This document shows positions 1 to 12,700 of a stretch of 64,000 nt of DNA, in pieces (the stretch's first letter is position 1; each line of letters starts with the position of its first letter). Made by a program: the position numbers and the translations under genes. Origin of the DNA: Ophthalmolycus amberensis (lineage: Eukaryota; Chordata; Actinopteri; Perciformes; Zoarcidae); assembly GCA_024529925.1 (NCBI GenBank), contig JAFEUB010001798.1, positions 134,001-198,000 on the forward strand, in the 5' to 3' direction. The notes under the pieces are model-generated. The model made no database searches and was not told the DNA's origin. It saw only the letters and a list, made by a program, of their open reading frames with translations.

Positions 1-466
1 TCTCCTGCTTCTCATTTCATTCAGTCTGCCTTCTCGTGGTGGCGGGTCGACTGGTTGCGTTGGGTTGCCGATGGATCGAAGCCTCTAGTCTGTAATCCAG
101 TGTGCTGATACTTTCTGCTTCAACTTGCCCTGAATGTAGGCTGCAATAATAAACAGTTTCATGTGACATTATAGAGAAAAATAAATATTTCCAGCTTACT
201 GATTACAGAGTAATCAGTAAGACAATACATTACAATAATGTTGCATGTGATGTAAAAACCAAACTGTCATCTTCAAAACGATATTCCCCCAAAAAGCTGC
301 TTGAATCGTTTTATACATTTTCTTTAAACTGAAGATATTCAAGAGTATCTTTTAAAGGAATTAAATCAAATATTTTATATCAGTCTGGCAAATGTCAATC
401 ATGAGCAACAACCCTGTTTTTTTGCACACAAATGTAACGCGTGTGTTTGTGTTGGACGTCCCTCAG
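1..466 (+). other. intron of the upstream RING-finger gene
   Basis: No open frame of note. The stretch ends in a pyrimidine-containing acceptor (gtccctcag) directly before the terminal coding exon at 467, so it is most simply the last intron of that gene. I see no other feature in it. Confidence 0.4.
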
Positions 467-535
467 GCAGAGTGCCCCCTGTGTCGGGAGAAGTTCCAGC
501 CTCACAGACTGGTGTACCTGAGGAACTACAGCTAG
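467..535 (+). CDS. terminal coding exon of a RING-type zinc-finger protein (partial)
   Basis: Read in phase 0 from the acceptor at 465-466, the exon encodes AECPLCREKF followed by QPHRLVYLRNYS and a TAG stop at 533-535. The CPLCR motif is the typical last pair of zinc-binding cysteines of a RING finger, so this is probably the C-terminal end of a RING E3 ubiquitin ligase whose other exons lie upstream of the window. The short tail after the final cysteines means the RING sits at the extreme C terminus. I do not recognise the specific family member. The longer open frame over the same bases starting at 472 is a different frame and lacks the motif. AATAAA signals follow at 694 and 762. Confidence 0.55.
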   Translation, partial: AECPLCREKFQPHRLVYLRNYS

Positions 536-918
536 AGCCACTGAGCCTGAAACCACACACTCAACATCTGTCCTGGCAGGCTGGTCCTCTGGAACATGTG
601 GAGACCAAGCGTCAACCAACGGGTCTGAGAAGTGAAGCCGATGCTGAAGTGCCTTTAACTTTCATTCTCTCTCATGGTCATCGGGCCATGTTCAATAAAA
701 TGTTGGATTGTATCAGTCGAATCTTGTAAATATCACTTTTAATTCAATTAAAACTGATGCTAATAAAATGTGGGGAATCTCCAAATATCTGTCTGTTTAT
801 GAGGTTGTTTGAATACTTTAATATGAGAATGATCCCCTTAGAGCTTAGACAGTAATAGTGTTGATAATGTTACTCTAGAAATGTAATAGCTTACAGATGA
901 ATAGTTCATAAGTAAGCT
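536..918 (+). other. 3' untranslated region and downstream flank of the RING gene
   Basis: Sequence after the TAG contains AATAAA at 694-699 and at 762-767, the second followed by a GT-rich stretch as expected of a poly(A) site. Bases about 598-690 resemble a fragment of the dispersed repeat also seen near 26.7 kb and 47.8 kb (matching gtctgagaagtgaagcc), so part of the 3' UTR may be repeat-derived. Confidence 0.4.
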
Positions 919-2864
919 CAGTGGTGTATAAAGTACCCAAAAGCCATACTTGAGTAACAGTAAAGATACCTTACTGGAAAATGACTCCAGTAAAAGAAAG
1001 TCACCTATTAGAATACTACTTGAGTAAAAGTCTTAAAGTATCTGATATTTATTGTACTTAAGTATCAAAAGTAATTTTCTGATATTAAATGTACTTAAGT
1101 ATTGAAAGTAAAAGTACAAGTAAATGCTGTTAATAAAAAAGCAAAGGATCAGAATTTTGAGAATTATGAAGTTTATTCTTTTAAGTGCTGTGGCACCATG
1201 ACCAAGGACATGGAGCTGTGTTGAACATGATTGGGTTGGCTGTGATCCATCCAGGAGCAACAATGTTCAACATAATATATTGTACATAAGTATACTTTTG
1301 CATCTACTATGAACTTATCATCATAATTCTCCGAAAAGCAATATGACACTATGAAGGAGTTGTAACAGTGCGTTTATAAGTATGCTCATTCCGACTAGAG
1401 GATGTAGAGGGCAAATGCATAATATTATGTTCAGCAAAACATATCCACTTGATGCATCAGGTCAGTGTTTAGAGAAAGGACACCTGCCTTGTAAACTCCT
1501 ATGGGCCTGATTTGAACACAATAGACAAAGGTTTTGCTCAAGATGAATCTGCAATTGGGCGACTGCTACCATCATAACTCCATCTGATCATCCACAACAT
1601 GACTCAAATATCAAAACATGATCAACACTAAAGCAGCACCGAAAGGAACCCAGTCATTACTTGAAACTGAAAAATGTCCTGTTCATCTTCAAAAGACAAT
1701 TCTATTAGAATGTAAAGAAGTTACATTGTATTCTAATACAATGTAACTTCTTTACATTCTAATAGAATGTGAAGAAGTTACATTGTATTAGAATGTAAAG
1801 AAGTTATTGTATTAGAATGTAAAGAAGTTACATTGTATTCTAATACAATGTAACTTCTTTACATTCTAATAGAATGTAAAGAAGTTACATAATAGAATGT
1901 AACTTCTTTACATTCTAATAGAATGTAAAGAAGTTACAGTGTATAGAATGATTCTATTGAAGTTATTCCTTTTTAAAATGTTTTAGACGAGTCACTAATC
2001 ACTTTAAAAGAGTGATTATAGCTGATTTAACTTACAGACATGAGATTGATCTTCTCATGTCACTCTCTTTATACAATGATTTAAATTCATCCCCGTTTTA
2101 TTGATATCTTACGAAAAGTTACTCCTCATTTTCCTGCAAAAGTCCAGCAACATGAGTCTGTTTTGGCTTGTTACATGCATACTGTCTTTTCAAAATAAAC
2201 TTCCATCTTCACAGGAAACAACTAAGGTTTAGGCGATGAAACTACTTAGTTGGGTTTAGGAAAAGATCGTGGTTTGCGTTAAAATATCTCCGGAAGTGGC
2301 GTTGCTTAAGTACGGAAGTCACGTCACAAATAAATCAACATTGGCTTCTCGTTTCACACACGGCACAAACTGCGGCCTCCTGGAGGAAACACCAGTGTTA
2401 GTTTGACCCATCCACCTCTCCTCATCCCACCCGTCCTGTGTGGAATTCTACTCATGTAGTCGCCCGCTAGCTTATAGCATGTAGCATCCTGGGCATCACT
2501 GGGAATCACAACACCGCGGCTTTGAGAGCACTTGTTTGTTATTGCGCATTAACGTGATTAACCAATGATTTAACTTGCTGCTAGGACCACTGATTCACCA
2601 AACCTGCTTGCTTGCAGTCTGTGTTCCACCACAGTCCCCGACGCTGCTCTCATGATTCATTTTGTTTCTAAAGATAGATTTGATTTTGTAGCGAGTAACG
2701 AAGGTTTCAGGGGAAATGTATCGGAGTCAAAGTATCAGTTTTCTTTGCAAAATGTAGTGAAGTAAAAGTCAACAGAAATATAAATAGTAAAGTGAAGTAC
2801 AGATATCCAAAAAACCGACTTAAGTACAGTAACGAAGTATTTCTACTTCGTTACTACACCACTG
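919..2864. mobile_element. hAT-type non-autonomous transposon, copy A
   Basis: The element begins CAGTGGTGTATAAAGTA and ends with the inverted CTTCGTTACTACACCACTG. Most of its sequence is repeated at 28043-31122 (copy B), including the terminal stretches of 'agtaaaagt' repeats and the segment around 1140-1690 that matches 29770-30310. Copy B has an 8-bp target duplication and a hAT dimerisation-domain remnant, which assigns the family. Copy A has no obvious target duplication (flanks agtaagct and gatagatg) and lacks the transposase remnant. A palindromic array occupies that place. Confidence 0.8.
1696..1946. repeat. palindromic repeat array inside hAT copy A
   Basis: About ten alternating direct and inverted copies of a short unit (AGAATGTAAAGAAGTTACAT and its reverse complement) are packed into roughly 250 bp. 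Long stretches are exact inverted repeats of each other and could form hairpins or cruciforms. Copy B of the host element goes straight from 'cttcaaaaga' into the transposase-derived segment at the equivalent place (about 30320), so the array is private to copy A. Confidence 0.85.
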
Positions 2865-3569
2865 GATAGATGCCATGTGGACAGAGTTACAACACATTCA
2901 ATGCATAAGACAGAACCACGGCAGGAGGCAAGACCAGGTCCAGGTATAACCAGGATCCACGGAAACCTGTGAGAAACTTTTTAATGCAGAACAGAAGAGA
3001 GACTGTGTGTAAAGATTAGACTTTGCTAAAGGCAAACAAGTATGTGCAGTCAGCACACCCTGCTGAAAACCAAGCAGATGCTCTTTAAAGGAGCGTTAGC
3101 AGCTAAACTCTACACATTAGTGAATTTCTGGAGCCTTCTCTCGGCCCAGACCAGCTGCCAGCACTCAAAAGTGTTTGTATCCAAACAGTCAGTCCCAACA
3201 CACTCAGGTGGCAATTTTTCTGTCCTGTTGACAAGCAGCCAGTTCACTTACACTGCTGTCATTTCGGATAATCAGGTTTTCCCCCTCCTCGGAGAGCAAG
3301 GCTGGCAGAGGAAGCAGATGCTGCCAGGCTAGCGCTGATCCCCGAGCTCAATTATGTCTATTAGAAAACACTGTGATGATGGATGTCTGCTGCTCTTCCT
3401 CCTCTCTCTCTCCTCGTCATTTACATTTGGCAGTTGGCTAACTATACCCTAAAAGAGAATTCACTTGAAAATATTAAAACTTTCCTCTCTGTTATTAACA
3501 AAGGAGAGATGTAGATCTCCGGGCTGTAAAAAACACTACTAAAACAAATCAATGAGTTTCATGGTTTGT

Positions 3570-3730
3570 AAGATTCAAGATTCAAAAATCGTTATTGTCT
3601 ATCCCATCATGATAGAAGATTGGCTTAGATTTGGGGCTCACAAACAACATAAAAATCATACAGCCATGAAAGACTCAGAAAGTTATATTAACGCACAAAC
3701 AGTCCCATAAATAAATAAGAATGTGTGTGC
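3570..3730. repeat. dispersed repeat fragment (retroposon 3' end-like)
   Basis: The block starts with the direct repeat aagattcaagattcaa and then 'tcgttattgtc', a form common at the ends of fish retroposons. Family is not assigned. Confidence 0.3.
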
Positions 3731-4367
3731 AAAGATGCATTAAACAGCAGTGACAGTGTTTGGCCTTGTTCAAAATGGATATTTCAGTGGTAATGAAGGA
3801 TGTTTTTGTTGGTTCTCTTCTTGGTCAGAGGTGCTCTGAATCAGCAATCTGATGGGAGCAGCTGGAGGGATTGATGAAGGGTCCTCGGTGATGAAGTCGG
3901 CTCTTCTTTTTTCTGCTGTAAAGGGCTGAGAGTTGGGTCTGAGTGGTGCCGGTGAGTTTGGATGCATGCTCGATGACACTTTTATCTGAAAGGAAATTGT
4001 ACCAGCATGCAATGTCATGCCACCATACTTGTCTTTGAGTGATCGGCGAGGATGAAGACGATGGCGGTTGATCTAAGTGCCACAAATATCAAAAGTGCAA
4101 GCAGTGCAGTTGAATATATTTATTAGTGAAAATAAAAGATTTGACATGACGTCATGTAGCTGATATACATCAACTAAAATGAAGACTTCTCTCAATAAAG
4201 TGAAGTGAATCGTCAAATCATTGATATTACAAGCGATCAAAGCAACCTAATTCAACACAAGTGAAGCACAAACCATATCCAAATGGGGTTTAACGTCTCA
4301 TGAAAACCACAAGTTCAATCTAATATAGAGAACACCACACACCAATAATTATACAACATAATTGAGG

Positions 4368-4425
4368 CATAATTGAGACACTTCCTCCACTCGTACTACA
4401 GCGGAGGAAGTGTTTCAATAGTATG
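4368..4425. repeat. near-perfect inverted repeat (hairpin)
   Basis: The arm ATTGAGACACTTCCTCC (4372-4388) pairs with GGAGGAAGTGTTTCAAT (4403-4419) over 17 bp with a single G-T, around a 14-base loop. CATA (4368-4371) and TATG (4422-4425) extend the stem past a 2-base bulge. No gene or transposon boundary explains it. Confidence 0.8.
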
Positions 4426-6714
4426 ATTTTTGCAAAAATGCACGTGTTTGGGTAGTAGTGAGCACACGGCTGGATCAATGAGGCTTGGATTATACTGCAG
4501 GAGTTGTGTGAGAGTTTGTGATCAGATCTTTGATACAGTTTTGCTGTTGTTAAACGTGGCCGAAATTTACTTAAATTCAGCAAGGATCCACTTTGTTTTC
4601 GCCCGTTCACCGTTCAAAACGATGATTTCTTCTAGAATTCTGGGTAACATGCGGTGAGTAATTGATGATACAATATTGGTCATTTTAGTGGTGGAGTGTT
4701 CCTTTAAGAACATGTGTAAAAATATGAAAATATATCTTCTTTGGCTTGTTCCTGTTAGCACAGAAATGTAATGTAGTTGTAGTTCTCCATTGATCGAATG
4801 TCAAGGAGTTTTATATCGCCAAAAAAGAGACGATCTCCCCATTCTATAATTAGTTGGTGGCCATTTGCGGTCATGGAGTGCCCTCTGTTGGGTTTCAGAA
4901 TGAACTGCAACGTGATGTTGAGTAATACTGTAGTTTCTATTGTCATATAACTGTATTATTTCTTTTGATTATGGACCACTTCGATGAAGGACTGATTCCA
5001 TATTCACTTATATGTTAAAACATATGTCTGGTTCGTTAACTTTGTTTGACTAGTTTTACTTTGTTACATTTTGTAAATAACATGTATGGAATGAATTGGA
5101 ATACAATGTCTCAGGCTGCTTCATTACAGTACAAAGTTAACTGGAAAATATTGTCCTTTTGTTTACAGAGTAATTCTGTGAACACACAATGTTCCCTTGA
5201 TCACTCAATCAGCCAATAGCAGGCCTGCAGAGGTAATGCATCGGGGTTACATGCTATCAGTCATACAGCTTCATGAACACTTTGGCTTGTGTCTAACATC
5301 ACTCCCTATTTACTGTACATAACATCATATTTACTGTCTGCCATTTGAATAAGTGGTTTAGTGTTACGATGTGGTAATAATCCCACGTGTGTTGTTGAAT
5401 AAATGTCCCGTTTAATAGAAGTATAAAAACGACCAGCATGTCACTCAACACGTGTAAGTGGTGTCTTGTTGGCAGCCGTGACCAATACAACTACAAGCAT
5501 GTGACTCCTGTATGCCAACTCAACCTGCTTCTCACTCATACAGTATGACTGCTACATCAGATGAGGATTTGGGGGCTGAGAATCATGGTCACATAGTCTA
5601 GTTTTGCCTTTTGAATTGGTGATTCATTAGACATCTGACCATCACATTTGGGCTGCTGTTGGTCCAAACTTTACCGACTTCCCAGGATATGAATTAAATC
5701 TGCCTAAATGTACAGATTTTTTTTTTCTTTTGGACTATTTGTGAGCAGAAGAACAAATTGTAAACACAACAAACAGATAGATGATGACATTAAAAAGTTC
5801 ACCAGCTAGTCTCTGTGTCTGTCTGCTGTCTGGCATAGACTAAGAAGTGGATGTCACCGTCACCGTTGATTTGTCGACTTTGGTTTTTTAGCCTCTAGTT
5901 TGGTCGTCGCCATCTTGTTTATGTTCACAACTAGAAGTGACACGAGAGTGTGGAGCTGAGTACAGTGTGACCATATTTTCAAACTCCCAAACCGAGACCT
6001 TAAGTGTACCGCACCGTCACGCATGCAGATGTATGGCCTTATGCACGCACCATAGATATTTTCATCAGGATGGGGGATGAGTATTCCAGCGTTTAGCTCA
6101 CCTAGCTAGCGAGCTAACACACCTTTCAGCACCATGGACAGCGCCTCAGAGAATCTTGATAACTGCGTAACAATAGTAAACTAAAGAACTAAACACAAGT
6201 AATTTGTCAGTGTGCACAAGTGCAGCAAAATGGACCCCTGTGACACATTCTCTGCCAGCCACTGTATATTGTACATCTGTCCGTCTTAATGTGATCTGTT
6301 TTATCAGCATTTCAATGGAAAATGTGCTCTTGCAGTGTGTCTGCACAACGCAGCATTTGTGTTGCTCGGTACTGTACGAGCTCTTTATTAAAGACCAACG
6401 GCTAACAGTTAGCATACCGACAGGTTCTGTCAGGAACAGCTGCAAGCGTCATTGAAACAACACATTGATTTATTGACACATACAGACAAATCAGTGTTGA
6501 ATTCAGACACGTTGTTTTTTTTAATTGTGGTTAAAACTGGGACAATTTGGCAGTGACTGATGAAAACCAGGACATTTGAATGTTTTACAGGTAAGTCTTG
6601 GGACTCGCTTGAAACTGGGACAATCCTGGACAAACTGGGACGTCTGGTAGGCTACAAAGAAATGCTGAACAAGACATTTATCGGCGAACAAAATGTTTAA
6701 TGAACTGAAAACAA

Positions 6715-6960
6715 TCACTTCAATCCAAAGTTTACTACACAGCGCAAAGATACCTGGTGAATATGTTGTTCAGCCCGCCCTAAAGCATATCCTGCTTTAT
6801 GATCTATTTGACTGTATATGGGACCATACATTATTAAGATGAACATTGACACTTTTTGCAAACAGAGGAGTTGCCCCCTGCTGACCACTAGAAAGAATGC
6901 AAGTTTAAGACACTTCTCCATTGGCTTTACTTTTCAGACCCGGATGTTGCCGCCTGGGAC
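6715..6960 (-). repeat. dispersed repeat E, reverse-strand copy
   Basis: The reverse complement contains the blocks seen at 26.6-27.0 kb and 47.8-48.1 kb: 'agtgaagccaatg', 'acttgcattctttc', 'gggggcaactcctctg' and 'gaccataaagcag' in diverged form. This is an interspersed family; only a class-level repeat call is supported. Confidence 0.6.
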
Positions 6961-7479
6961 AAAGGTTTAGTTTCAATGACACAATTACTCATGACAAATG
7001 GAAGTTTGTGGAAATGTTTTTATATTTTCCTGTGGTGTTCAGTGTCTCTTATAAATTAACAAATGACAGGTAGTTAAGGAAATTTGAATGCTGGTATAGT
7101 GGACGACCCCATGCTGCCGTCTACTGGTTTGTGAACAAATACTGTCGGGACGCTTAATAAACATGTATGAAGAGGACAGCACACATAAAATACAACCACT
7201 CATGAAAACGAATTACTTGGCATACCTTCAGACACGGACATATTTGTATATAAATGAATCTTTTCAACTCACTCACATAGTACTTTCTTAAAATCACGTG
7301 GTGAGTCTAAAAGAGCATGTTTTTATTTTTTTTCTCCTCTTTTCTGACATTATTGCACAATGTTCCCCCTGCTTCCTGACCTCTGTCCTACGAGCTCGTG
7401 AGAACAACAGAGTAATCTACTTTTTATGCCGCATGTGCACATTCCAGCCCTTTCGATAGCACAGTTCCATTTACTTGAG

Positions 7480-7641
7480 TAGGAGCGCTCCGTGTTGAAA
7501 CCGCTCCGACCAGCTTCCACTTCCTCTTCGCCGCTGTAGCAGCGCTGATGCGCGGTCATGTGACAGACGGCTCGTCGAGAGTGAGCAGAGCGCCGCTGCA
7601 GGAGGCGTCTCTTCACTGTCTGTCCGTACCTGGAGCAGAAG
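7480..7641 (+). promoter_or_regulatory. candidate renbp promoter and 5' noncoding exon
   Basis: This is a local GC-rich, CpG-containing patch in otherwise AT-rich DNA. It holds GGTCATGTGACAG, an E-box/M-box-like site, near 7555. A strong donor (gcagaag then gtaaga) lies at 7641/7642, which fits a 5' noncoding exon spliced to the renbp coding exon 1 about 2 kb downstream. The intervening DNA is mainly a transposon. Direction and transcript use are inferred, and the acceptor in front of 9748 is not clear. Confidence 0.35.
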
Positions 7642-8108
7642 GTAAGAACTGTCAACCCGCGGTGCTCTGCCGGTGCTTCTGTCTTCTTTCTTCTAACCGC
7701 TACTGAAACGGAGCACCGACATATTGCACGAGAAACACTAACGGCTGCTGCAATGTGTGTGCCGACAGCAGAGGAACTGTTTTTCTCTCTTTTTAGCGAG
7801 AATAAGGGAACAAGTTATTGGTCGGATAATAGCTTGTTGTTGGCTCGAGACTTTTGATGGCGAAAGATTCCGAGCTTGAAAAAACAAGATGACACATTTT
7901 CTGTTGTGAGTTTAGAGACAGATTTAGCTCAGTTTCAGGTTCGTGCTTTTTAAATTTCCTGGCTTTACTAGAAAGTGTTGACATGCTTTAATGTTCAAAA
8001 TATGTTTCCATTGCTGCAGTACAGTGTCTGTCTCTTTAAGTGTTTTGTCAGACAAGACAATTGAACGCCTCATAACTCTGGTACGTTGTTTATTTATGGT
8101 ACTCTGTG

Positions 8109-9392
8109 CAGTGGCGGCTGGTGGAAAATGTTCTAGGTAGGGGCCATCCTATCAATTTCAGCAAACATCCCAGTATGATTTAATGCAAAAATAATTAAAG
8201 TATCAAACACGCATTTACTTTGCAGTTAAATATTTAACATTTATTCCAACACGAAAAAAAGCTGTAAATAACACTTTGATAAACATGTCAGGACATCTTA
8301 TTTTTGTCACCCTCACAGGGAATTCATTATAATATAATATATACACAGTATAATATATATCATATAATAATATAAACCACGCATACATATATAGATATTT
8401 AGATATATACACAGTATATATATCTATATATAAAATATAATATAACATGTTTATTTATTGAGATGCCCCTATGGACCTTGTTATAGGAGGTAAAGATCAG
8501 GAGAAGTAAACATGAAGTGTAATTAGGAATGCTGATGTTAAATTAAACTGATGAGTTTTCACTGTTAATTTACCATCTCAATTAAATGTTGATGCCTCCA
8601 TGACCAAGTTAAGCAGATGAGACTGAGGACAACTATGTAGAAGAAAATATGTTCACTTTGCCTAATATGTAGCTTGACAGAGTTCTCATGTGTGTCCTGG
8701 TGTTCTCATGTTTCCTTACCTCCTCATCCCTCACTCCCGTAACTGTGCAAGCTGGATCTGTCCCCTGTTGTTTTAAAAAGCTAAATAAATGATTAGCATG
8801 ACGTCATCCAGCTAGCCGAACCTGTCTGGTACAGCTAGTAGTGAAGCTTCGCATGTACTGTTTACCTTTCCTGCTAGTCTGCTGTCTGATTGTGAGGTCA
8901 CGCTGATCTGGGATCAGCTCTTTGGCTGCAGAATCTCCGCCAAAGTTCTCCTCTCAACCGGGTCTTGGAGGAGTGCTCGCGCTGGCGCTCGCGCTCGCCT
9001 GTAGAGACTTCTCCTGACGACAACGCGCAGCTAGGGGGGCCAAATCGTTTTGGCCCCACACTGAATCTGTTTGAGGGCGCTGATTGGCTAACTTGTATGT
9101 CACTCATTTATATCTTTAATCAGCAATTGGCTAAACTGCTTCATAGACCCGCCTCTTTTGGGCCAAAACGATTTGGCCCCCCTTAGCTCGCGTTCTCAGA
9201 TGTGAGAGGACGAGCAGGAAAAGCATATATTTTGCGCAGATATCATATTTTACACATATTACTGGGTACATTCCATAGTTCAAACACACAAATATTGACA
9301 ATTTGTATAATTTATTATTATTATAATTTTTTTTTTTTTGTGTGGCTCAAGGTGGGGCCAGGCCCCATGGCCCTCTATTGACCAGCCGAGTG
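8109..9392. mobile_element. DNA transposon C (hAT-like), non-autonomous
   Basis: Begins CAGTGGCGGCTGGTGG and ends with a degenerate inverse (accagccgagtg). Large parts occur in reverse orientation at about 28430-29313, where the end reads CCACCAGCCGCCACTG, so the left terminus is well defined. No convincing target duplication. It contains an AT-rich block (8330-8460) and an inner inverted-repeat segment at 9031-9183. No transposase reading frame remains. Confidence 0.65.
9031..9183. repeat. inverted-repeat segment inside element C
   Basis: GGGGGGCCAAATCGTTTTGG at the left end is answered by GGGCCAAAACGATTTGGCCC at the right end, giving about 20-bp terminal inverted arms around a 110-bp core, like a very small MITE. 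The other copy of element C (around 28500-28640, reverse) has the core but not these arms. Confidence 0.7.
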
Positions 9393-9747
9393 ACACAGGC
9401 AACAGTTAATTTGTATTTATTAAGCAACAATATAAATATAACAATGTTCTTATACAACCATAATCTCCCTTTACTTCTTTAAATGTAGTTTTCAAAGCCG
9501 CGCAGGAGCCGGATCCCAGATCACAAAAAACGTAAAGAGGGATCTAAAGTTCTATTTGCTCCCTTTTTTCTTTTGTGGTCTGTGATCTGATCTGTGTCTC
9601 TGATCCGTGATCCGAACCGTGAGTTTTATGATCCGTTGCACCACGAGTAAGATGATAAGTGTTGTTCTGATTAAGTCAAAAGTAAACAGGCAAGGTCATA
9701 CATTCTACCTTTTTATTACAAACTGATTTTCATGTTTGAACGGAACC
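9393..9747. other. renbp 5' flank or intron with transposon-end fragment
   Basis: Around 9580-9650 'gatccgtgatccgaaccgtg' and 'gatccgttgcaccac' read as the inverted end of the element seen at 42188 (tagtggtgcgacag, ggatcacggatcag). Otherwise AT-rich with no coding exon before 9748. Confidence 0.4.
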
Positions 9748-12700
9748 ATGTCTGTGGTGAAGCTGGAGGAGTGGCGACAGCGGATTCGTAAAGAACTGGA
9801 CAACGCAGTGGCCTTCTGGCTCAAATACTCTCATGATACGACACATGGGTACTGTACCAAAACGTTACAACTCATAACTTGCATGCTGAGCAGTTGTGTA
9901 CAGCTGTTTGTACTGTGCATGCAGTTTGTGTTTCCTTGTGATAAACTTCCTGCTCTGTGTTTCAGAGGCTTCTTCACTTGTATCGGGAGGGATGGGAAGG
10001 TTTATGATGAGCTGAAGTATGTCTGGCTGCAGGGTAGACAGGTGAGTCTCTCTCATGATACTGGCAGTGCGGAACAGGTAATCCACTGCCTGATATGTGG
10101 TCATCAGATGTTAGGTGAATATATTTTGGCTTGTCTCTTTCACAGGTGTGGATGTATTGCCGCCTGTACCGAACCATGGAACGCTTCCGCAAGCCTGAAA
10201 TTCTGGAAGCAGCAAAAGCCGGTGTGTGTGTGTGTGTTGGAATGTAAAGCTCTTAGCGTTAGCACTACTGAAGTGTCGAGAGAGAGTTTTCTGTTCTCTC
10301 TTTGGTTGAATCTTTGGTATTCTAGCAGTGGCTCTACTCTGAGCTCCTGCCGGATGTCTGAGCTGCCCATCCTATCTCTAATGCCGCGTTCACACCGGTC
10401 GCGTTGATTTTTTGACGCGCGTCGAGATTACATACAAAGTCTATGCACAGACGCGATGAGACTGGCGCGCCGCGATTTTGCGATGGCGCGGCGCGTTGGA
10501 CGCGTTATTGCAGTGCGGTGGACGCGGTGGACGCGTTGGACGCCGCAAAATCGCCAACGCGCAAGTTGAAATTTTTCAACTTCTGCGACATAATCGCGTG
10601 ACGCTGTGGCGCGATAGCCTATCAGCGTTGAGTTGCTCCCCCTGTCATCACTGGCTTCCTGCCGTTGTTGAATCAGGAAATAAATCCTGTAGCCGTCTGT
10701 GTTCACCCAGAGCTCTACGATACCTCATATCAATAGAGACCGGACCAAACTATGTGTATACATGTGTGTGTGTAAACCATATGGTACAAACAATGAATAG
10801 ACGCTGCCGTATTTACGTCTACGTGACGTTATTGAGTGCTGGTGGAGCTGCTACGATGTTAGCATAGCCTAGCACCGATCCATCAGAGCTCCATTGAGAA
10901 GACAAGTAGCCTACAAATCGGTATCATTACGTAGTTATTTCGGAGTCCCTTTTTGTCGGAGAAGACAAGTACAAATCGGCATCATTATGTAGTTATTTCG
11001 GAGTCCCTTTTTGTCGGTTTATTTTCCGTTGAATCACAGCCAAATCAGTTTATTTTGTGTTCCTACAGCTGTAGTAGACAGCGACCGGTGGCTTGCTAGA
11101 CACAGTGAATACAGCTCGATACAATCCACGGAGCTCCTCTGAACAATATTATGAACCAGACATGACGGCGTTTGGCATTCCGACGTTTGAGGGACTTCCA
11201 CAACACGTACAGAGCAGCAATTGTCCTGATTCCTTTCATGGTTGACAGCGGAAAGTAATGGCGGCCAGGTGAACGGCTTCCAGGACGATAAACCACGCCC
11301 CCTCTCCGGCGCTCCGAGATTTTGCGGCGTTTGGTGTGAACACGACCGGCGGCGCGTTGGACGCGATTTTGCAGTGCGTTGGACGCGATTTTGCAGTGCG
11401 TCAAAAAATCAACGCGACCGGTGTTGAACGCGGCATAAGGCTGAGCCCAGCCACCCTATAAAAGAAGCTCATTTCGGCCTCTTGTATCTGTAATCTCGTT
11501 CTTCCGGTCACGAACGAAAGCTCATGATTATAGGTGAAGGTTGGAATGTAAGAAGGACTGGTCCATCGAGAGCTGTGCCTTCTGGCTCAGCTCCCTCTTC
11601 ACTACATAGGTCTGGTACAATGCTTGCGTCACCGCCCCTCTGACCGAACAGCCTATCCATCTCCATTTTACCCTCACCCATGAACTCAGTAACTCACTCC
11701 CCAGAGGATGAACCCTTTAGTTTTAATGAACCCAGATAATGTTTACTCTCAGCACTGGAGAGCCTCTGGAAGAAGAGCAAATTCATCGCTGTTGTTCCTA
11801 CAGTCCAAATAGCATTTAATTTCACAATTAACACGAGAAATGATGAAGGCACTTTCAAATGACATGGTAGTACAAAATGCAGACCATACTTGTGTTCTTT
11901 TTTACTTTCACCAGTTCACTGTCGTGTTGTTGGAGTTAATAAAGATGGAAGCCTCAAGAAGCTGCTTAGCAGCGCATTTTTAAATCTCAGGGGATACTTC
12001 TTACTTTCCAATATATTATTTAATAGTTTTTACAGATTACTGGATCATACTCAACATGTGTAAATATAAAATGTATGTGCATTTAAAATGAAGCAAAACA
12101 CAGAGTGCAAATTCGACACAAATGAGTTCTTTGTTATTACCCTAAAAGTCTGGCTGTTCACATGTTGTCGACATTTACAAATGAACATTAGTTTAACGTG
12201 ACCTCAGCTCAATCTTTGCAACAGATGGTGCTCACTGCTTTTGTAGACTCCGGTGATTCATGACAGTCATGATAGTGTTTGCTGTGCACTCTGCTAATCA
12301 TCATTATGGCATGTAACATGTCGTCACTGTTTGAAGGAACCGTTGGAGCTGCAAAAATGTCATCTTTATGGAAACTAAGAAACAAACCTGTCTCGGCCCA
12401 GTTTGGGATCATTGATGCGTTTTTCAAATCAATCACTGGGACAGCTTGTGAAAGAACAGCAAACACTGCTCTTCCTTCATGTCATCACAATTCCAGCTGA
12501 CCACTGTTCTCCAGCACGTGCGAGCATTACAGCTCTTAAAGGGGACATAGCATGAAGAGCTGTCTTTGTCAATGTTTGTGCACATACGTTTGGGTGTCTG
12601 GAGCGCCTACCAACCCACAAACTGTGAAATAAGACATCATTGAAAATAATCAGGCTGCCTATGTCAGAAAACATGTGATTCAACAAGCCATTCAGATTTG

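Larger units (their letters stand above)
2865..7479. other. intergenic DNA with dispersed repeat fragments
   Basis: No coding exon can be defended here; all open frames are under 100 codons and lack family motifs. Contents noted: a dispersed repeat at about 3570-3730, a perfect hairpin at 4368-4425, and a reverse-strand copy of the 26.6-kb dispersed repeat at about 6715-6960. The rest is AT-rich unique-looking sequence. Confidence 0.5.

Noticed and set aside
1696..1946. CRISPR array
   Set aside because: The repeats are adjacent, alternate in orientation and lack unique spacers, and the DNA is vertebrate; it is a palindromic array in a transposon.
9736..10407. Single 223-codon plus-strand open frame
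   Set aside because: It reads through renbp exons 1-3 and their introns; splice sites and family similarity show it is three exons joined by intronic read-through.
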